From: JAPOXR01 sp965221935
GTDB taxonomy: Bacteria; Pseudomonadota; Alphaproteobacteria; Rhodobacterales; Rhodobacteraceae
Direction of reading: 5' to 3'
Assembly: GCA_965221935.1 (NCBI GenBank)
Contig: CBDCSZ010000042.1
Coordinates: 1 to 64,000, forward strand
Length of the DNA stretch: 64,000 nucleotides
Shown one piece after another: positions 1 to 9,869 of this stretch; position 1 is the stretch's first letter; every line of letters starts with the position of its first letter. Made by a program: the position numbers and the translations under genes. The notes beneath the pieces were generated by a model. The model was not told the origin of the DNA. It did no database searches and worked only from the letters and a program-made list of their open reading frames with translations.

Positions 1-52
1 GATCCAGAGGCTGCGCGAATTGGACTGACAAGACGCCCGGCGGACGCTCCGG

Positions 53-616
53 TCAGTCTTCAAACCGTGTGTATTTCGTGCCGTCGAGCGAGGCGCCGAT
101 ATCCAGACCGGAGTCGCCGAACGTCAGAACCGCGACATCGACATTCTGCGTGAGCGAGTCTGCCCGCAGGCTGTCGGCATCGTTCAGGACGACATACCGC
201 ATCCCGGCGCCGAAGGTCCAGCCATCGGATTGCAGGAACCGGTTGAGCGCGGTTTCGTTCAGGAAAAACAGCGCCTGTGAATGCTGGCTGGCGCTAATCT
301 GAAGTCCGGCATTGAACTGCACCGATGAATAGTAGGCGGTGGTTTCGCCTCCCACACGCAGCACGCCGTCTCCAACCGAGGCGCCGAAGAGCAGCGCGCC
401 TTTCGACACAACCGGGATCATCAGCAACCCGGCAGCCTGATCGACCATTTCGCGGGTCGCCGGAAAATTGTTAACCATGTAGAAGATGGCCGAGTTGGCC
501 ATGCTGTCGAGTTTGTCGCGTTTGCGCTGAGAAATCGTCGCGGCCATCGCCGTCACGGGGCACGCGCACAACGCGGATGAGGCGGCCACAAAGCGGCGCC
601 TGCTCATTGCGGTCAT
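53..616 (-). CDS. Twin-arginine-like signal, SYLF/Ysc84-domain (DUF500) lipid-binding protein
   Basis: The product is about 187 residues if it starts at the ATG at 616, or 184 from the ATG at 607. It opens with SRRRFVAASSALCACP, a short Arg-rich, Tat-like or lipoprotein-like signal, so export is likely. The rest resembles the SYLF (Ysc84/DUF500) fold: an N-terminal helix (KLDSMANSAIFYM), a Gly-rich stretch (SKGALLFGASVGDGVLRVGG) and the C-terminal VDVAVLTFGDSGLDIGASL segment. The family binds lipids and its role in bacteria is mostly unknown. The frame stays open upstream to 790, but those 58 residues are not family-like. It lies downstream of, and co-directional with, the broken hemB gene. 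Confidence 0.75.
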   Translation of the reverse strand: MTAMSRRRFVAASSALCACPVTAMAATISQRKRDKLDSMANSAIFYMVNNFPATREMVDQAAGLLMIPVVSKGALLFGASVGDGVLRVGGETTAYYSSVQFNAGLQISASQHSQALFFLNETALNRFLQSDGWTFGAGMRYVVLNDADSLRADSLTQNVDVAVLTFGDSGLDIGASLDGTKYTRFED

Positions 617-752
617 TTTAGAATCCTCGCATTGCTCAATTGGCTTTTCCGGCTGCGGCCGACAGTAGATTGAACTGTGTCTGGGGTCATCAGGATTCCC
701 GATTCGGCTCGCTTCCACATTGAACAGGTGCAATTTCGCCTTCCGCGGTCCG

Positions 753-1751
753 TTATCCGTCACGCAGCATTCGTGCCGCCATTGGCGCAAAATATGTCAG
801 TATGCCGGCGCATCCCGCCCGTTTAAAGGCAAGCAGGCTTTCCAGCAAGGCCCGGTCCAGGTCAATCCATCCCTGCATCGCCGCGGCCCGGATCATGGCG
901 TATTCCCCTGAAACCTGGTAAGCGAAAGTCGGAACGCGGCAATGCGCGCTGATGCGCCGGCAGAGGTCCAGATATGGCATGCGGCTTGACGATCACCGCA
1001 TCCGCGCCTTCCCGGATGTCCCGCCGCGCCATTCGCAGTGCCTCGTCAGAGTTTCCAGGATCCAATTGATATGTCGATTTGTCGCCTTTCAGCACGCCCG
1101 AAGAACCCACCGCGTCGCGGAACGGTCCGTAGAAAGCCGATGCATATTTTGCGGAATAGGATATAATAATCAGGTCTTTATATCCATTATCTTCCAATGA
1201 ATTCCGAATGTGCCCGATGCGCCCGTCCATCATGTCGGAAGGGCCGAGAATGCTTGCGCCCGCTTCGGCATGGCCGAGAGCCTGCCGTTCCAGGCAATGC
1301 AGCGTTTCATCGTTCAGCACTTCGCCATTGCGGTAAAGACCGTCATGGCCGTCAGAGTTATACGGGTCCAGGGCCACATCGAGCATGATTTCCAATTCAG
1401 GAACGGACTTTCGAATCGCCCGCGCAGCGCGGTTGGCGAGATTCTCGGGATTCCATGCCTCTTCGCAGCCGGCGCTCTTGTCACCGGGCTCGACATGGGG
1501 AAACAGCGCGACCGCGGGAATTCCCAGCTCAACCGCTTTGGCGGCGGCATCGACCGCAAGGTCGATGGAAAGTCTCTCGACGCCGGCATCGCTGACACCG
1601 GTTCAGACACGCATTCCCCCTCACGGAGAAAGACCGGCCAAATCAGATCGGAGCATTCGAGGTTTTTTTCGCGCACCAGGCGCCTTATTCCGTCACGGGC
1701 GCGGAGACGCCGTGCGCGGTGCGCTGGAAATGGCGCAAATTCCGATTCCAT
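753..1751 (-). pseudogene. hemB: hemB, porphobilinogen synthase, broken by two frameshifts
   Basis: HemB condenses two 5-aminolevulinate molecules to porphobilinogen in heme and corrinoid synthesis. The protein is recognisable over its full length but lies in three frames. The N-terminus is 1751 to about 1590 (RRLVREKNLECSDLIWPVF ... EPVSAMP). The middle is about 1590 to 985, with DVALDPYNSDGHDG, YSAKYASAFYGPFRDA containing one active-site Lys, and ADAVIVKP containing the Schiff-base Lys. The C-terminus is 980 to 753 (MPYLDLCRRI ... GEYAMIRAAA ... ILTYFAP). Restoring the expected MPGVERLS needs one G near 1592; restoring VKPGMPYLD needs two G near 978. No other inactivating change is seen, so this is either recent decay or sequence error in G-runs. 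Confidence 0.85.
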
Positions 1752-1916
1752 TCGCAGTTTCCCAAATTCAGTCCGAAGTCTAACCGAAACAGTCTGCCTG
1801 TTGAAGTGTCGATGGAAGCAGGCTGAAGGGTTTCGTGACCGACCATTCGATCGATAGAGTTGACATGAAGCGCGGCTGCATTAGCTACAGATGATGAATC
1901 TCATGCCACATGCAGG

Positions 1917-4900
1917 GTGGCGGGTTTGGTTGGCGGTGCGCCGGAAGGGCTGGATGCGCTGCACATTGCCCGCCTTCACGAAGACACAGGCGCCACTGTG
2001 CTTCACATCGCCCGTGACGACAGACGCATGAGCGCGACCCGCGAGGCTTTGCGGTTTTTGCGCCGACCGCCGCCGTCGCGGAATTTCCAGCCTGGGACTG
2101 TCCGCCCTACAGCCGGATATCCCCGAATCCGGAGATCATGTCAGCCCGCATGGCAACCATGACGAGACTCGCTGAAGCCCATGAAGCCCCGCCTGGCATC
2201 GTGCTGACGACGGTCAACGCGGCGATGCAGCGTGTTCCGGGACGCGAATTCATTGCCAACAGCGCGTTGACGGTCAAAGTCGGCGACTGGCTGGAAATGG
2301 GCGCGTTGACAGATTTTTTTGCCCAGGCCGGGTATTGCCGCAGCTCAAAAGTTCTTGTCTCGGTGAGTTTGCAGTCCGCGGCGGGATCGTTGACGTCTTT
2401 CCCGCCGGCAGTCCGGTCCCAATTCGGCTCGACTTTTTTGGCGACAGGCTGGACGGTGCGCGAACGTTCGATCCATGAGACTCAAATGTCTGTCGGTCGC
2501 GTGGCGGAAGTGAAGATTTGCCGCGATACTGAAATTTCTCTCGAAAGGCTGGCTGTCGAACGATTCAGACGGCTTTACCGCTCCGAATTTGGAACGCCTC
2601 ACAAAGATGACCGGCTCTATGCGGCCGTGTCGAACGGATTGACGGTGTCGGGTCTTGAGCACTGGCTGCCATTCTTTCATGAAAGAATGGAAACCGTTTT
2701 CGATTACCTGCCGGATGCGACCGTCTGCATCGACGACCATGTTGAGCAGTTGTGCGAACAGCGGTTCGAGACGCTGCGGGAGCTCTATTCCAACCGCAGC
2801 GAATCGCCGCCCTCGCGCCCGCAGGCTCCGGCCACGCATCGGCCGGTGTCACCGGAACTGCTGTATATGGACCGACCTGAATTCAGCGGGAAGCTCAATC
2901 TGCAGCCTGTCCGGCAGATCTTTGCGCATAAACGTCCGAACGGGTCTTGGCAGCATTGACGCCGGCGGCAGAGCCGGTCGCGATTTCAGCCCTGAGCGTC
3001 AGCAACCCGAATTGCCCCTGATCGATAGCGTTGCCGAATATCTGAAGGAACTTCGCACATCCCGTCCGGTCCTCGTTGCATGCTGGTCCGAGGGATCCCG
3101 CAGCCGGTTTTCGTCAATGTTCGGTGACGCCGGATTAAAATCGCATACTGTCGATACATTCACACAAATCGGAAAACAAAGCGGCGGCGTCGATTTGGCC
3201 GTGCTGAATCTGGGACACGGTTTGGTCACTCCTGAATTCGCGGTGGTTTCGGAGCAGGATGTGTTTGGCGAACGGCTGGTCCGAAAAGCGCGGACCAGAA
3301 GGTCCGCCGCCGACTTGCTGGCAGAAGCGAACGAATTCTCTCCTGGGGACCTCATTGTTCACGAAGAAAACGGTGTCGGCCGTTACCTTGGGCTTGAAAC
3401 TGTTGAGGCTGGAAACGCTCTGCACGACTGCGCCGTTCTGCAATATGCCGAAGGCGCAAAACTCTACCTGCCGATCATCAACATTGATCTGTTGTCCAGA
3501 TTCGGATCGAACGAAGCGCCCTTGGACAAGCTTGGGGCGGCATACTGGCAGGAACGCAAGGCGCGGCTCAAGAAACGCCTTCTTGAGATGGCGGAAGAGC
3601 TGATCAAGACCGCCGCGCAACGGACCCTGAACAAAGCTCCGGCGCTGGTTTCCGCAGAATCCGGCGTGGAATTCATTCCTGGCCCGGTTTCAATACCGGG
3701 AAACTGACGACCAGGAGGCGGCGATCAATGATGTCGTCGGTGACTTGGCCGCGGGCATTCCGATGGACCGCTTGATTTGCGGGGATGTGGGATTTGGAAA
3801 AACCGAAGTCGCGATGCGCGCCGCGTTCATTGCCGCGATGGCTGGTGTGCAAGTGGCCCTTGTTGCGCCCACCACGCTTCTTGTGCGGCAGCATTTCGAT
3901 ACGTTTATGGACAGGTTCGCCGGGTTTCCGATCAAAGTGAGACGATTGTCGCGAACCGAGACGCCCAAGGCAGAACACGCGACCAAGACAGCCTTGGCCG
4001 ACGGCAGCTGCGACATTGTCATTGGAACCCATGCCCTGTTTGCCAAATCGGTTCAGTTCAAGAATCTCGGACTGTTGCTCGTTGATGAGGAGCAGAGTTT
4101 TGGCGTGGCCCAAAAGGAGCATTTCAAGACACTTCGTGCGACCGTTCACGTCCTGTCATTGACAGCGACGCCGATCCCTCGAACGATGCGGTTGGCCTTG
4201 TCGGGTGCGCGCGACTTGTCGATCATCGGGACCCCGCCGGTGGACCGGCTGGCAATCCGCACCTATGTCCTCGAATTCGACACGGCGACTGTCCGGACCG
4301 CACTGCTGAACGAGCTGTACAGGGGAGGGCAGAGCTTCATTGTTGTGCCGCGGATCCAGGATTTGCCGAATCTGGAAATGTTTCTCGATGAGCACGTGCC
4401 TGAAGTCACTTATGCGACTGCCCACGGGCAGCTGCCGAAAACCGAAATAGAAAAACGCACCGCGGAATTTTATGACGGCAGTCGGGACGTGTTGCTGTCG
4501 ACCACGATCATTGCGTCAGGGTTGGATATCCCGACAGCAAACACAATCATCATGGTCCGCGCGGACAGATTCGGATTGGCGCAGCTTTATCAGATCCGGG
4601 GCAGGGTAGGGCGTTCGAGCGTCCGGGCATACGCCTACATTACGTATGCGCCCCGCAAGCGCATAACGGATGCGGCGGCGCTGCGGCTGCAGACACTCGG
4701 CGGTTTGGATGCGCTCGGCGCCGGGTTCACGCTGGCTGCCAGGGATTTGGACTTGCGCGGCGGCGGCAATCTGCTTGGCGATGCCCAGAAGGGCCACATT
4801 CGCGAGGTCGGCGTCGAACTTTATCAAAAGATGTTGGAGGAGGCGGTTGCGGAGATTAAGTCGGGCGGGGCGGAGGCCGAAATTGAACAGGACAGCTGGG

Positions 4901-5340
4901 CGCCGCAGATGAATCTCAGGGTGTCCGCGCGCATCCCCGAATCCTTCGTTGCAGATCTTTCGGTTCGGTTTGGGCTTTACCGGCGTATCGGAATCCTTTC
5001 TGAGCCGGACGAGATTGAAGGATTCGCGGCAGAACTTGTTGACAGATTTGGCCCGCTCCCGAAGGAGGTGGCGACTCTGCTTGAAGTTGTCCGAATCAAA
5101 CGGCTTTGTCAGAACGCCGGGATTTCCCGTCTGGATGCCGGTCCAAAGGGCGCCTCTGTGGAATTCCTGAATGGCACTTTCAACAACCCCGGCGGACTGA
5201 TGGGTTTGATCGCGAAACAGCAGGGCACGGCCAAAGTCCGAGGTCACAAACTGGTGTTCAGGCGCAACTGGACGAGTGAAAGCAATCGTCTGAAAGGCGT
5301 TCGTTCGATAGCGGGCGACATTGCGAGAATCGCGGCTTAG
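1917..5340 (+). pseudogene. mfd: mfd, transcription-repair coupling factor, multiple frameshifts
   Basis: Mfd is an ATP-dependent translocase that removes stalled RNA polymerase and recruits UvrA. It reads through the full family order but in several frames: the N-terminal UvrB-like part from a GTG at 1917 (GGAPEGLDALHIARL), a shift near 2080 (then SPNPEIMSARMATMTRL), an out-of-frame block about 2355-2475 whose other frame reads EFAVRGGIVDVFPAGSP, a shift near 2945, and a last shift near 3690 just before RFQYRETDDQEAAINDV. The helicase part, 3690-5340, is intact: Walker A GDVGFGKTEVA, DEEQSFGV, TATPIPRT, QIRGRVGRS and the TRCF C-terminus. It is divergent from hemB. Five indels make it non-functional as read. 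Confidence 0.87.
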
Positions 5341-5353
5341 TTCTGCCCAATTC

Positions 5354-6010
5354 TCAAGCGCTGACGCCTCCCCCCTGGATTTCGTCAATGACCTTTGCCC
5401 ACAGCTCGGTGGGCTGCGCTCCAGACACGGCTTGCTGTCCACCCAGGATGAAGAATGGGACTGCGCCGATGCCCATCCTGCGCACCGCCCCGTCAGAGTC
5501 CCGCACAAAGTCTTTGTCGGTGTCGCTCTGCAGCAGCCTTTTGGTCAGAGTCTTGTCCATTCCACACTGTTCGGCCACCGCCAAGAGAACTTTTTCCTGG
5601 CTAAGATCCTCGCCGTCACAGAAAAAAGCGTGAAACAGGACATCCATGACGATAGTGGCATCAAGCCCTTCGATCTCAGCCCATCGAACGATCCGGTGGG
5701 CATCGAGCGTGTTCGGTATTCTTTTAATGAGGTCGAGGCTGAGGTTTAGCCCGTCATCTTCGGCTGTTTCAATCACCGTGGAGTAAACCGCGAGGACGCC
5801 ACGGTCGCCGCCAAACTTCTGCCGCAAATAGTCTGCCCGGTCCATTCCGCATTCCGGCATATGCGGATTGAGCTGAAACGGCCGCCACTTGATATCGAAC
5901 ACCGGGTCGCGGGCTTTGCCGAGGGCGGCGAATAGACGCGCTTTGCCGATGTAACACCAAGGGCAGATGGGATCGGAGAATATCTCGAGCGACATCATGG
6001 GCGGATTCAT
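5354..6010 (-). CDS. DsbA-family (FrnE-like) thiol oxidoreductase
   Basis: The product is 218 residues from the ATG at 6010 (MNPPMMSLEIFSDPICPWC). The CPWC redox motif sits at about residues 16-19, followed by YIGKARL. An alpha-helical insertion and the cis-Pro region GIGAVPFFILGGQQAVSGAQ complete the thioredoxin-like DsbA fold. There is no signal peptide, which fits the cytoplasmic FrnE/2-hydroxychromene-2-carboxylate-isomerase-like group rather than periplasmic DsbA. The substrate is unknown. The frame stays open upstream to 6112 without family-like sequence. It is convergent with mfd, 13 bp apart, and is intact, in contrast to that neighbour. Confidence 0.85.
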   Translation of the reverse strand: MNPPMMSLEIFSDPICPWCYIGKARLFAALGKARDPVFDIKWRPFQLNPHMPECGMDRADYLRQKFGGDRGVLAVYSTVIETAEDDGLNLSLDLIKRIPNTLDAHRIVRWAEIEGLDATIVMDVLFHAFFCDGEDLSQEKVLLAVAEQCGMDKTLTKRLLQSDTDKDFVRDSDGAVRRMGIGAVPFFILGGQQAVSGAQPTELWAKVIDEIQGGGVSA

Positions 6011-6710
6011 TGATTTGGTCCGGAATGCGAATTGGCAAATCGGAAGGCGGCACTGGTTTTTGACACAGGCATCGAATAGCGGCTGAGGGTGAATTGGGCA
6101 ATCAATCGGCAATCGGGAGTTTCAGGCCGGCAGGGTCCGCCGCTGGGACCGCGGAGATATCGCCGATGAGCGAATTGGAGAATCCGGGTGCGGATTCATC
6201 TCAGCACACGGTCGGGGCAAACAATCGGAGCGGGGCTTTTGACAGTCGGCTGCGTTGTGGCGGTGCCCGCTTCGCCGCGGCATGTCCGAGGCCCGCGCAC
6301 ATGATCGTCGGAGAGCAATTGTGAATCTGAGGCTGCTTTTTCAAGTTGTGCGACAGGCGCCGAAACGAAACTTTCCACAACGCTTTTCTTGCCCAAGGCC
6401 CGTTTTTTCTCAGCGGAGTTTTAGTTTGACAAGCCGGAGCCGAATTGGCGGCAAACGGCGACAACCTAGGAATATGACCGCAAATGCACCCCTTTGACCG
6501 AATCCCGACTCGACTGAGCAATAGCCGCGTTTCGGCGGCGGCGCACCGTCCGAAATCGGTTAGGGAAAGCTCGGAAACCCGCACGCGGGGGAAGTGGATT
6601 TAGTTTATGTGTTTGTTATTTAACTAAACTATGGGGCCGTGAACTGCATAACTCATCGCATAACAGTTTGACATATCAAGACAAAAATGGATTCGCGGCT
6701 ATCGGCAGGC
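6011..6710. other. About 700 bp with no gene supported
   Basis: Short open frames exist here on both strands, but their translations are Arg/Ser/Pro-rich with no recognisable motifs and no ribosome-binding context. The 6600-6680 part is AT-richer than its surroundings. I see no RNA gene or repeat array. Confidence 0.5.
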
Positions 6711-6736
6711 AAAAAAAACGCCCGCTTCCGCGGGCG
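6711..6736 (-). terminator. Rho-independent terminator, minus strand
   Basis: A 7-bp perfect GC stem (cgcccgc/gcgggcg, 6719-6725 and 6730-6736) with a 4-nt loop is followed, on the minus strand, by eight Ts (the A-run at 6711-6718). It would stop transcription from the decayed transposase region on its right. Confidence 0.8.
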
Positions 6737-6810
6737 CTGAGTTATATGAGGCAGGTTTCATACAGGCAAGAAACCTATCGAGCAGTGAAGGTTTCCTAGA
6801 CATTCCGTAG

Positions 6811-6951
6811 GGCGCTGGCAAGTGCGTCGGACAAAAAATAAGTCTTTTTAGGCGCATTAGTTTTGGGTGTTGCGAATATGCTACGGTACCGCGATGAAAT
6901 GCCGGGCAGGATAGGTGGCGGCAATGCTTGGCATTGGCCGTGTCGACGGCG
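6811..6951 (+). pseudogene. Degenerate copy of the 5' end of the solute-binding-protein gene
   Basis: This stretch aligns by eye, with few gaps, to 7937-8077, the promoter region and first codons of the intact solute-binding protein. Shared landmarks are ggcaagtgcg, ttgggtgttg, cgcgatgaaatgccg and aggtggcggcaat. From the ATG at 6878 it reads MLRYRDEMPGR, against MRQYRDEMPCR in the intact gene, and then loses frame. The remainder of the gene is gone; the IS relic starts just downstream. Confidence 0.7.
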
Positions 6952-6964
6952 CCAGGCCTCGCCT

Positions 6965-7930
6965 TCAGACTTTTTTGGGCGCCTAAGCGACTGACAAAAA
7001 AGCGATCCCGCGCTTCGAAATGGGGGCTGGAATCCCGGTTTTCGGGTCGGTATCAGGCTGTTGCGGCGCCTGTTGCTTTTCAGCCGGCTTGCGGATGAAG
7101 GGTGCCCGGTTCCAATTCAGCCCGTGCGCCGAATAGATTTCCCGGGCATCGGCGGCCAGCGTGAAGCGGATGCCGGTTTGACGGCGCTCCGGTGACGCCA
7201 GGGCCATCGACCAGGGCGGAATCTTTGAAGGCGCCGCCCGGAAACATCTCATAGCCGACCGGCAGACCATAGGCGTTCACCGGATGGGCGAACAGCGTTT
7301 GGACACAGCCACAGGGCTGCCATCCTTGCTGCAGCCATTTCGGCGGAGACAGTCCCCGGATTCGCTCCCGTAACCCGGCGTGCCGGCATCGCAGAACAGG
7401 CGGTCACAGTCCCGGCCGAGTGCGCTGCAGGCTTGACCGAAGGCCTCACAGACACTTGCCGGGGCAATTCTCACTTCCCGGCATTCGGACAGACCGGCCC
7501 CGAAGGGCTCCGGCTTCCGCCCGGCGCGCCGGTTCCGCGTGGATCAGCCCGGCGGCTTCCTCCGGTGTCAGCAGCGACTGTTGTCCGCGTCCCCCGGCCC
7601 TGAGCTTCTCAATGATGACATACGCCGGGAACTCGAGCTGTTCGAGCTGAGCGCCGCGCCGCCGCCGGCGCCGGCATGCCCGGGGACATCCCCCGCACCT
7701 TGTCGCCGTTTTTGACGGATTTGACGACCTGCGCCCTGGTGCGGGCATTCGGCGGTTTTCCGGTGCAGGAATATATCCGCGCCATAAGCGGGTGGCTCGC
7801 CCCGGTCACCAAAAAAGAACGCGGATGGTCGCCACATTGCCCTTTTCAGGCCGGGCTTCGCCAAACCTCTGTATTGGCCGGAATTTGCAGCTTCAATCAC
7901 GCCAAAAATCGACCAATGTGTCTGAAATCA
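6965..7930 (-). pseudogene. Decayed IS1634/IS4-like transposase relic
   Basis: No single long frame remains, but pieces in several minus-strand frames follow the order of an IS1634-type transposase. Near 7810-7700 is an N-terminal piece (PPNARTRAQVVKSVKNGDKVRG) resembling the VESVRNGKKVRQ block. Near 7470-7280 is a GSPVAVSKRC-like piece. Near 7280-7200 is YGLPVGYEMFPGGAFKDSAL, matching the DGLPVGYELFPGNT block after the first catalytic Asp. Multiple indels and stops show old inactivation. It differs from the IS1634-like element at 21.6-23.2 kb. I could not find its termini. Confidence 0.55.
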
Positions 7931-8005
7931 AACATTTGGTGTTGCCAAGTGCGGTCGGATACAAGATAAGCCTTTTGAGACGCAACAATATTGGGTGTTG
8001 GAATT

Positions 8006-9829
8006 ATGCGACAGTATCGCGATGAGATGCCGTGCAGGAAGGTGGCGGCAATTCTTGTATTGGCTTTGTCGGCGATGTCTGGCGGGGCGGCCGCAGAACC
8101 TCAGCATGGCATCGCCATGTACGGACAGCCGCAGCTTGCGCCTGGCTTTACGGCGTTACCTTATACCAACGAGGATGCGCCGCCGGGAGGCAGGATTGTC
8201 TTTGGTGCATCGGGTTCATTCGATTCGTTGAACCCCTGGATCGTAAAGGGGCGCGCGCCTTGGGCGTTGCGCAGCCTGATCTATGAACCGCTGATGGGCA
8301 GAAACTGGGATGAACCTTTCTCCTTGTATGGTTTGCTCGCGGAGTCGATTGAATCAGATGAGGAGAGACAGTGGGTTGAATTCACCCTAAGGCCGGAGGC
8401 CAGATTCTCAGACGGATCGCCGGTGACAGTCGAGGATCTGATGTGGTCATTCGAGATTCTTGGGACTGAAGGACATCCCCGCTATCGAACCGCGTGGAAA
8501 AAAATCGCAAGCATGGAGCAGACCGGGCAGCGGTCGGTCCGTTTCACATTCAACACTGTCGACAGGGAGCTGCCGCTCATACTCGGACTTCGGTCTGTCC
8601 TCAGGAAAGCGGACTGGGAAGGAAGGGAATTCGGAGAAAGTTCCATCGATGTGCCGATCGGGTCCGGACCGTATGTGCTTGACAGCTTTGAAACCGGTCG
8701 GTTTCTCTCATTCAAACGCAATCCGGATTACTGGGGCAATGCCCTTGGATTCAATAGAGGCAGGCACAATTTTGAAGAGCTCCGCTACGAGTATTTCGGC
8801 GACGGCGGGATCGTGTTCGAAGCTTTCAAGGCCGGAGAGATCACATCCTACAGAGAGTGGAATTCCGCAAAATGGGACAGCCAGTATGACTTTCCCGCCG
8901 TGCGTGACGGCGGCGTAGTCAAGTCAGTCATTCCGCATGAGCGTCCATCGGGGATTCGCGGTTTTGTGTTCAACACCCGGCGAGACGCATTCATGGATTG
9001 GCGCGTACGGGATGCGCTCATCCACGCCTTCAATTTCGAATTCATCAATAACACTCTGAATGATGGGCTTCAACCGAGAATCTCCTCGTATTTTTCCAAT
9101 TCAATCCTTGGCATGGAGCCCGGTCCGGCGACAGGCAAGGTAAAGGCGCTGCTGGATTCCTACCCGGACGAACTGCTGCCAGGCGCTCTCGAAGGTTATG
9201 TCCTCCCAATGTCGGACGGAAGTGAACGGAACCGCAAGAATATTGGCAGGGCGATTGAGCTGTTCAGCGAAGCGGGATGGACCGTAGGCGATGACGGTGT
9301 GATGCGTGACGCGGAAGGAAACGCGTTTTCCTTTGAGATTCTGCTCGTGCAGGGTTCGGCCGATACGCTTGCTATCGCAAATATCTACACGGAGGCTCTT
9401 GAGAGGTTGGGCGTCGATGTCAGAATCACAGTGATCGATAGCGCGCAATACAAAGAGCGGACCAACGAATATGACTTCGATATGGCATGGTACCGGCGCG
9501 GCATGTCCTTGAGTCCCGGCAATGAACAGAAGCTGTACTGGGGAAGCGAAGGCGTCGAATTGCCCGGAACACGCAACTGGATGGGAGTTGCCAGTCCGGC
9601 AATCGAGGGAATGATTGACTCCATGCTTTCAGCCAAGGAGCGCGAGGACTTCATTGCGGCTGTTCGTGCGCTGGACCGGCTCTTGACCACCGGTCGGTAT
9701 GTTATTCCGGCGTGGTATTCGGATCATTCCAGAATCGCGCACCGCAAAGAGCTCAAATATCCCGATAAACTGCCGATTTACGGTGACTGGATCGGGTTCC
9801 AGCCGGATGTTTGGTGGTATGAAGAGTGA
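8006..9829 (+). CDS. ABC transporter solute-binding protein, family 5 (YejA/DppA-like)
   Basis: The product is about 607 residues from the ATG at 8006. ATGs at 7991 and 8027 are also in frame. A signal peptide is present (RKVAAILVLALSAMSGGAAAE). The mature protein has SBP_bac_5 features: RIVFGASGSFDSLNPW, the LIYEPLMGR block, FTLRPEARFSDGSPVTVEDLMWSFEIL, GSGPYVLDSFETGRFLSFKRNPDYWG and a C-terminal WYRRGMSLSPGNEQKLYWGS segment. Size and motifs match the YejA subgroup, which delivers oligopeptides or microcin-C-like ligands to an inner-membrane ABC importer. No permease or ATPase gene lies next to it in this window, so its transporter must be elsewhere or lost. The periplasmic location and peptide ligand are inferred from the family. 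Confidence 0.9.
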   Translation: MRQYRDEMPCRKVAAILVLALSAMSGGAAAEPQHGIAMYGQPQLAPGFTALPYTNEDAPPGGRIVFGASGSFDSLNPWIVKGRAPWALRSLIYEPLMGRNWDEPFSLYGLLAESIESDEERQWVEFTLRPEARFSDGSPVTVEDLMWSFEILGTEGHPRYRTAWKKIASMEQTGQRSVRFTFNTVDRELPLILGLRSVLRKADWEGREFGESSIDVPIGSGPYVLDSFETGRFLSFKRNPDYWGNALGFNRGRHNFEELRYEYFGDGGIVFEAFKAGEITSYREWNSAKWDSQYDFPAVRDGGVVKSVIPHERPSGIRGFVFNTRRDAFMDWRVRDALIHAFNFEFINNTLNDGLQPRISSYFSNSILGMEPGPATGKVKALLDSYPDELLPGALEGYVLPMSDGSERNRKNIGRAIELFSEAGWTVGDDGVMRDAEGNAFSFEILLVQGSADTLAIANIYTEALERLGVDVRITVIDSAQYKERTNEYDFDMAWYRRGMSLSPGNEQKLYWGSEGVELPGTRNWMGVASPAIEGMIDSMLSAKEREDFIAAVRALDRLLTTGRYVIPAWYSDHSRIAHRKELKYPDKLPIYGDWIGFQPDVWWYEE

Positions 9830-9869
9830 CGTCGAATCGCACCAGGGTCCGCATTGACCGCTTGATGGC

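Larger units (their letters stand above)
6811..8077 (+). repeat. Imperfect direct repeat of about 140 bp flanking an IS relic
   Basis: Copy A is 6811-6951 and copy B is 7937-8077, roughly three quarters identical by eye. The intervening 985 bp is decayed transposase sequence on the opposite strand. The repeat covers the upstream region and signal-peptide codons of the solute-binding-protein gene. Confidence 0.65.

Noticed and set aside
6201..6584. A 127-codon minus-strand frame in the intergenic stretch
   Set aside because: Low-complexity, Arg/Ser/Pro-rich translation with no ribosome-binding site and no family resemblance.
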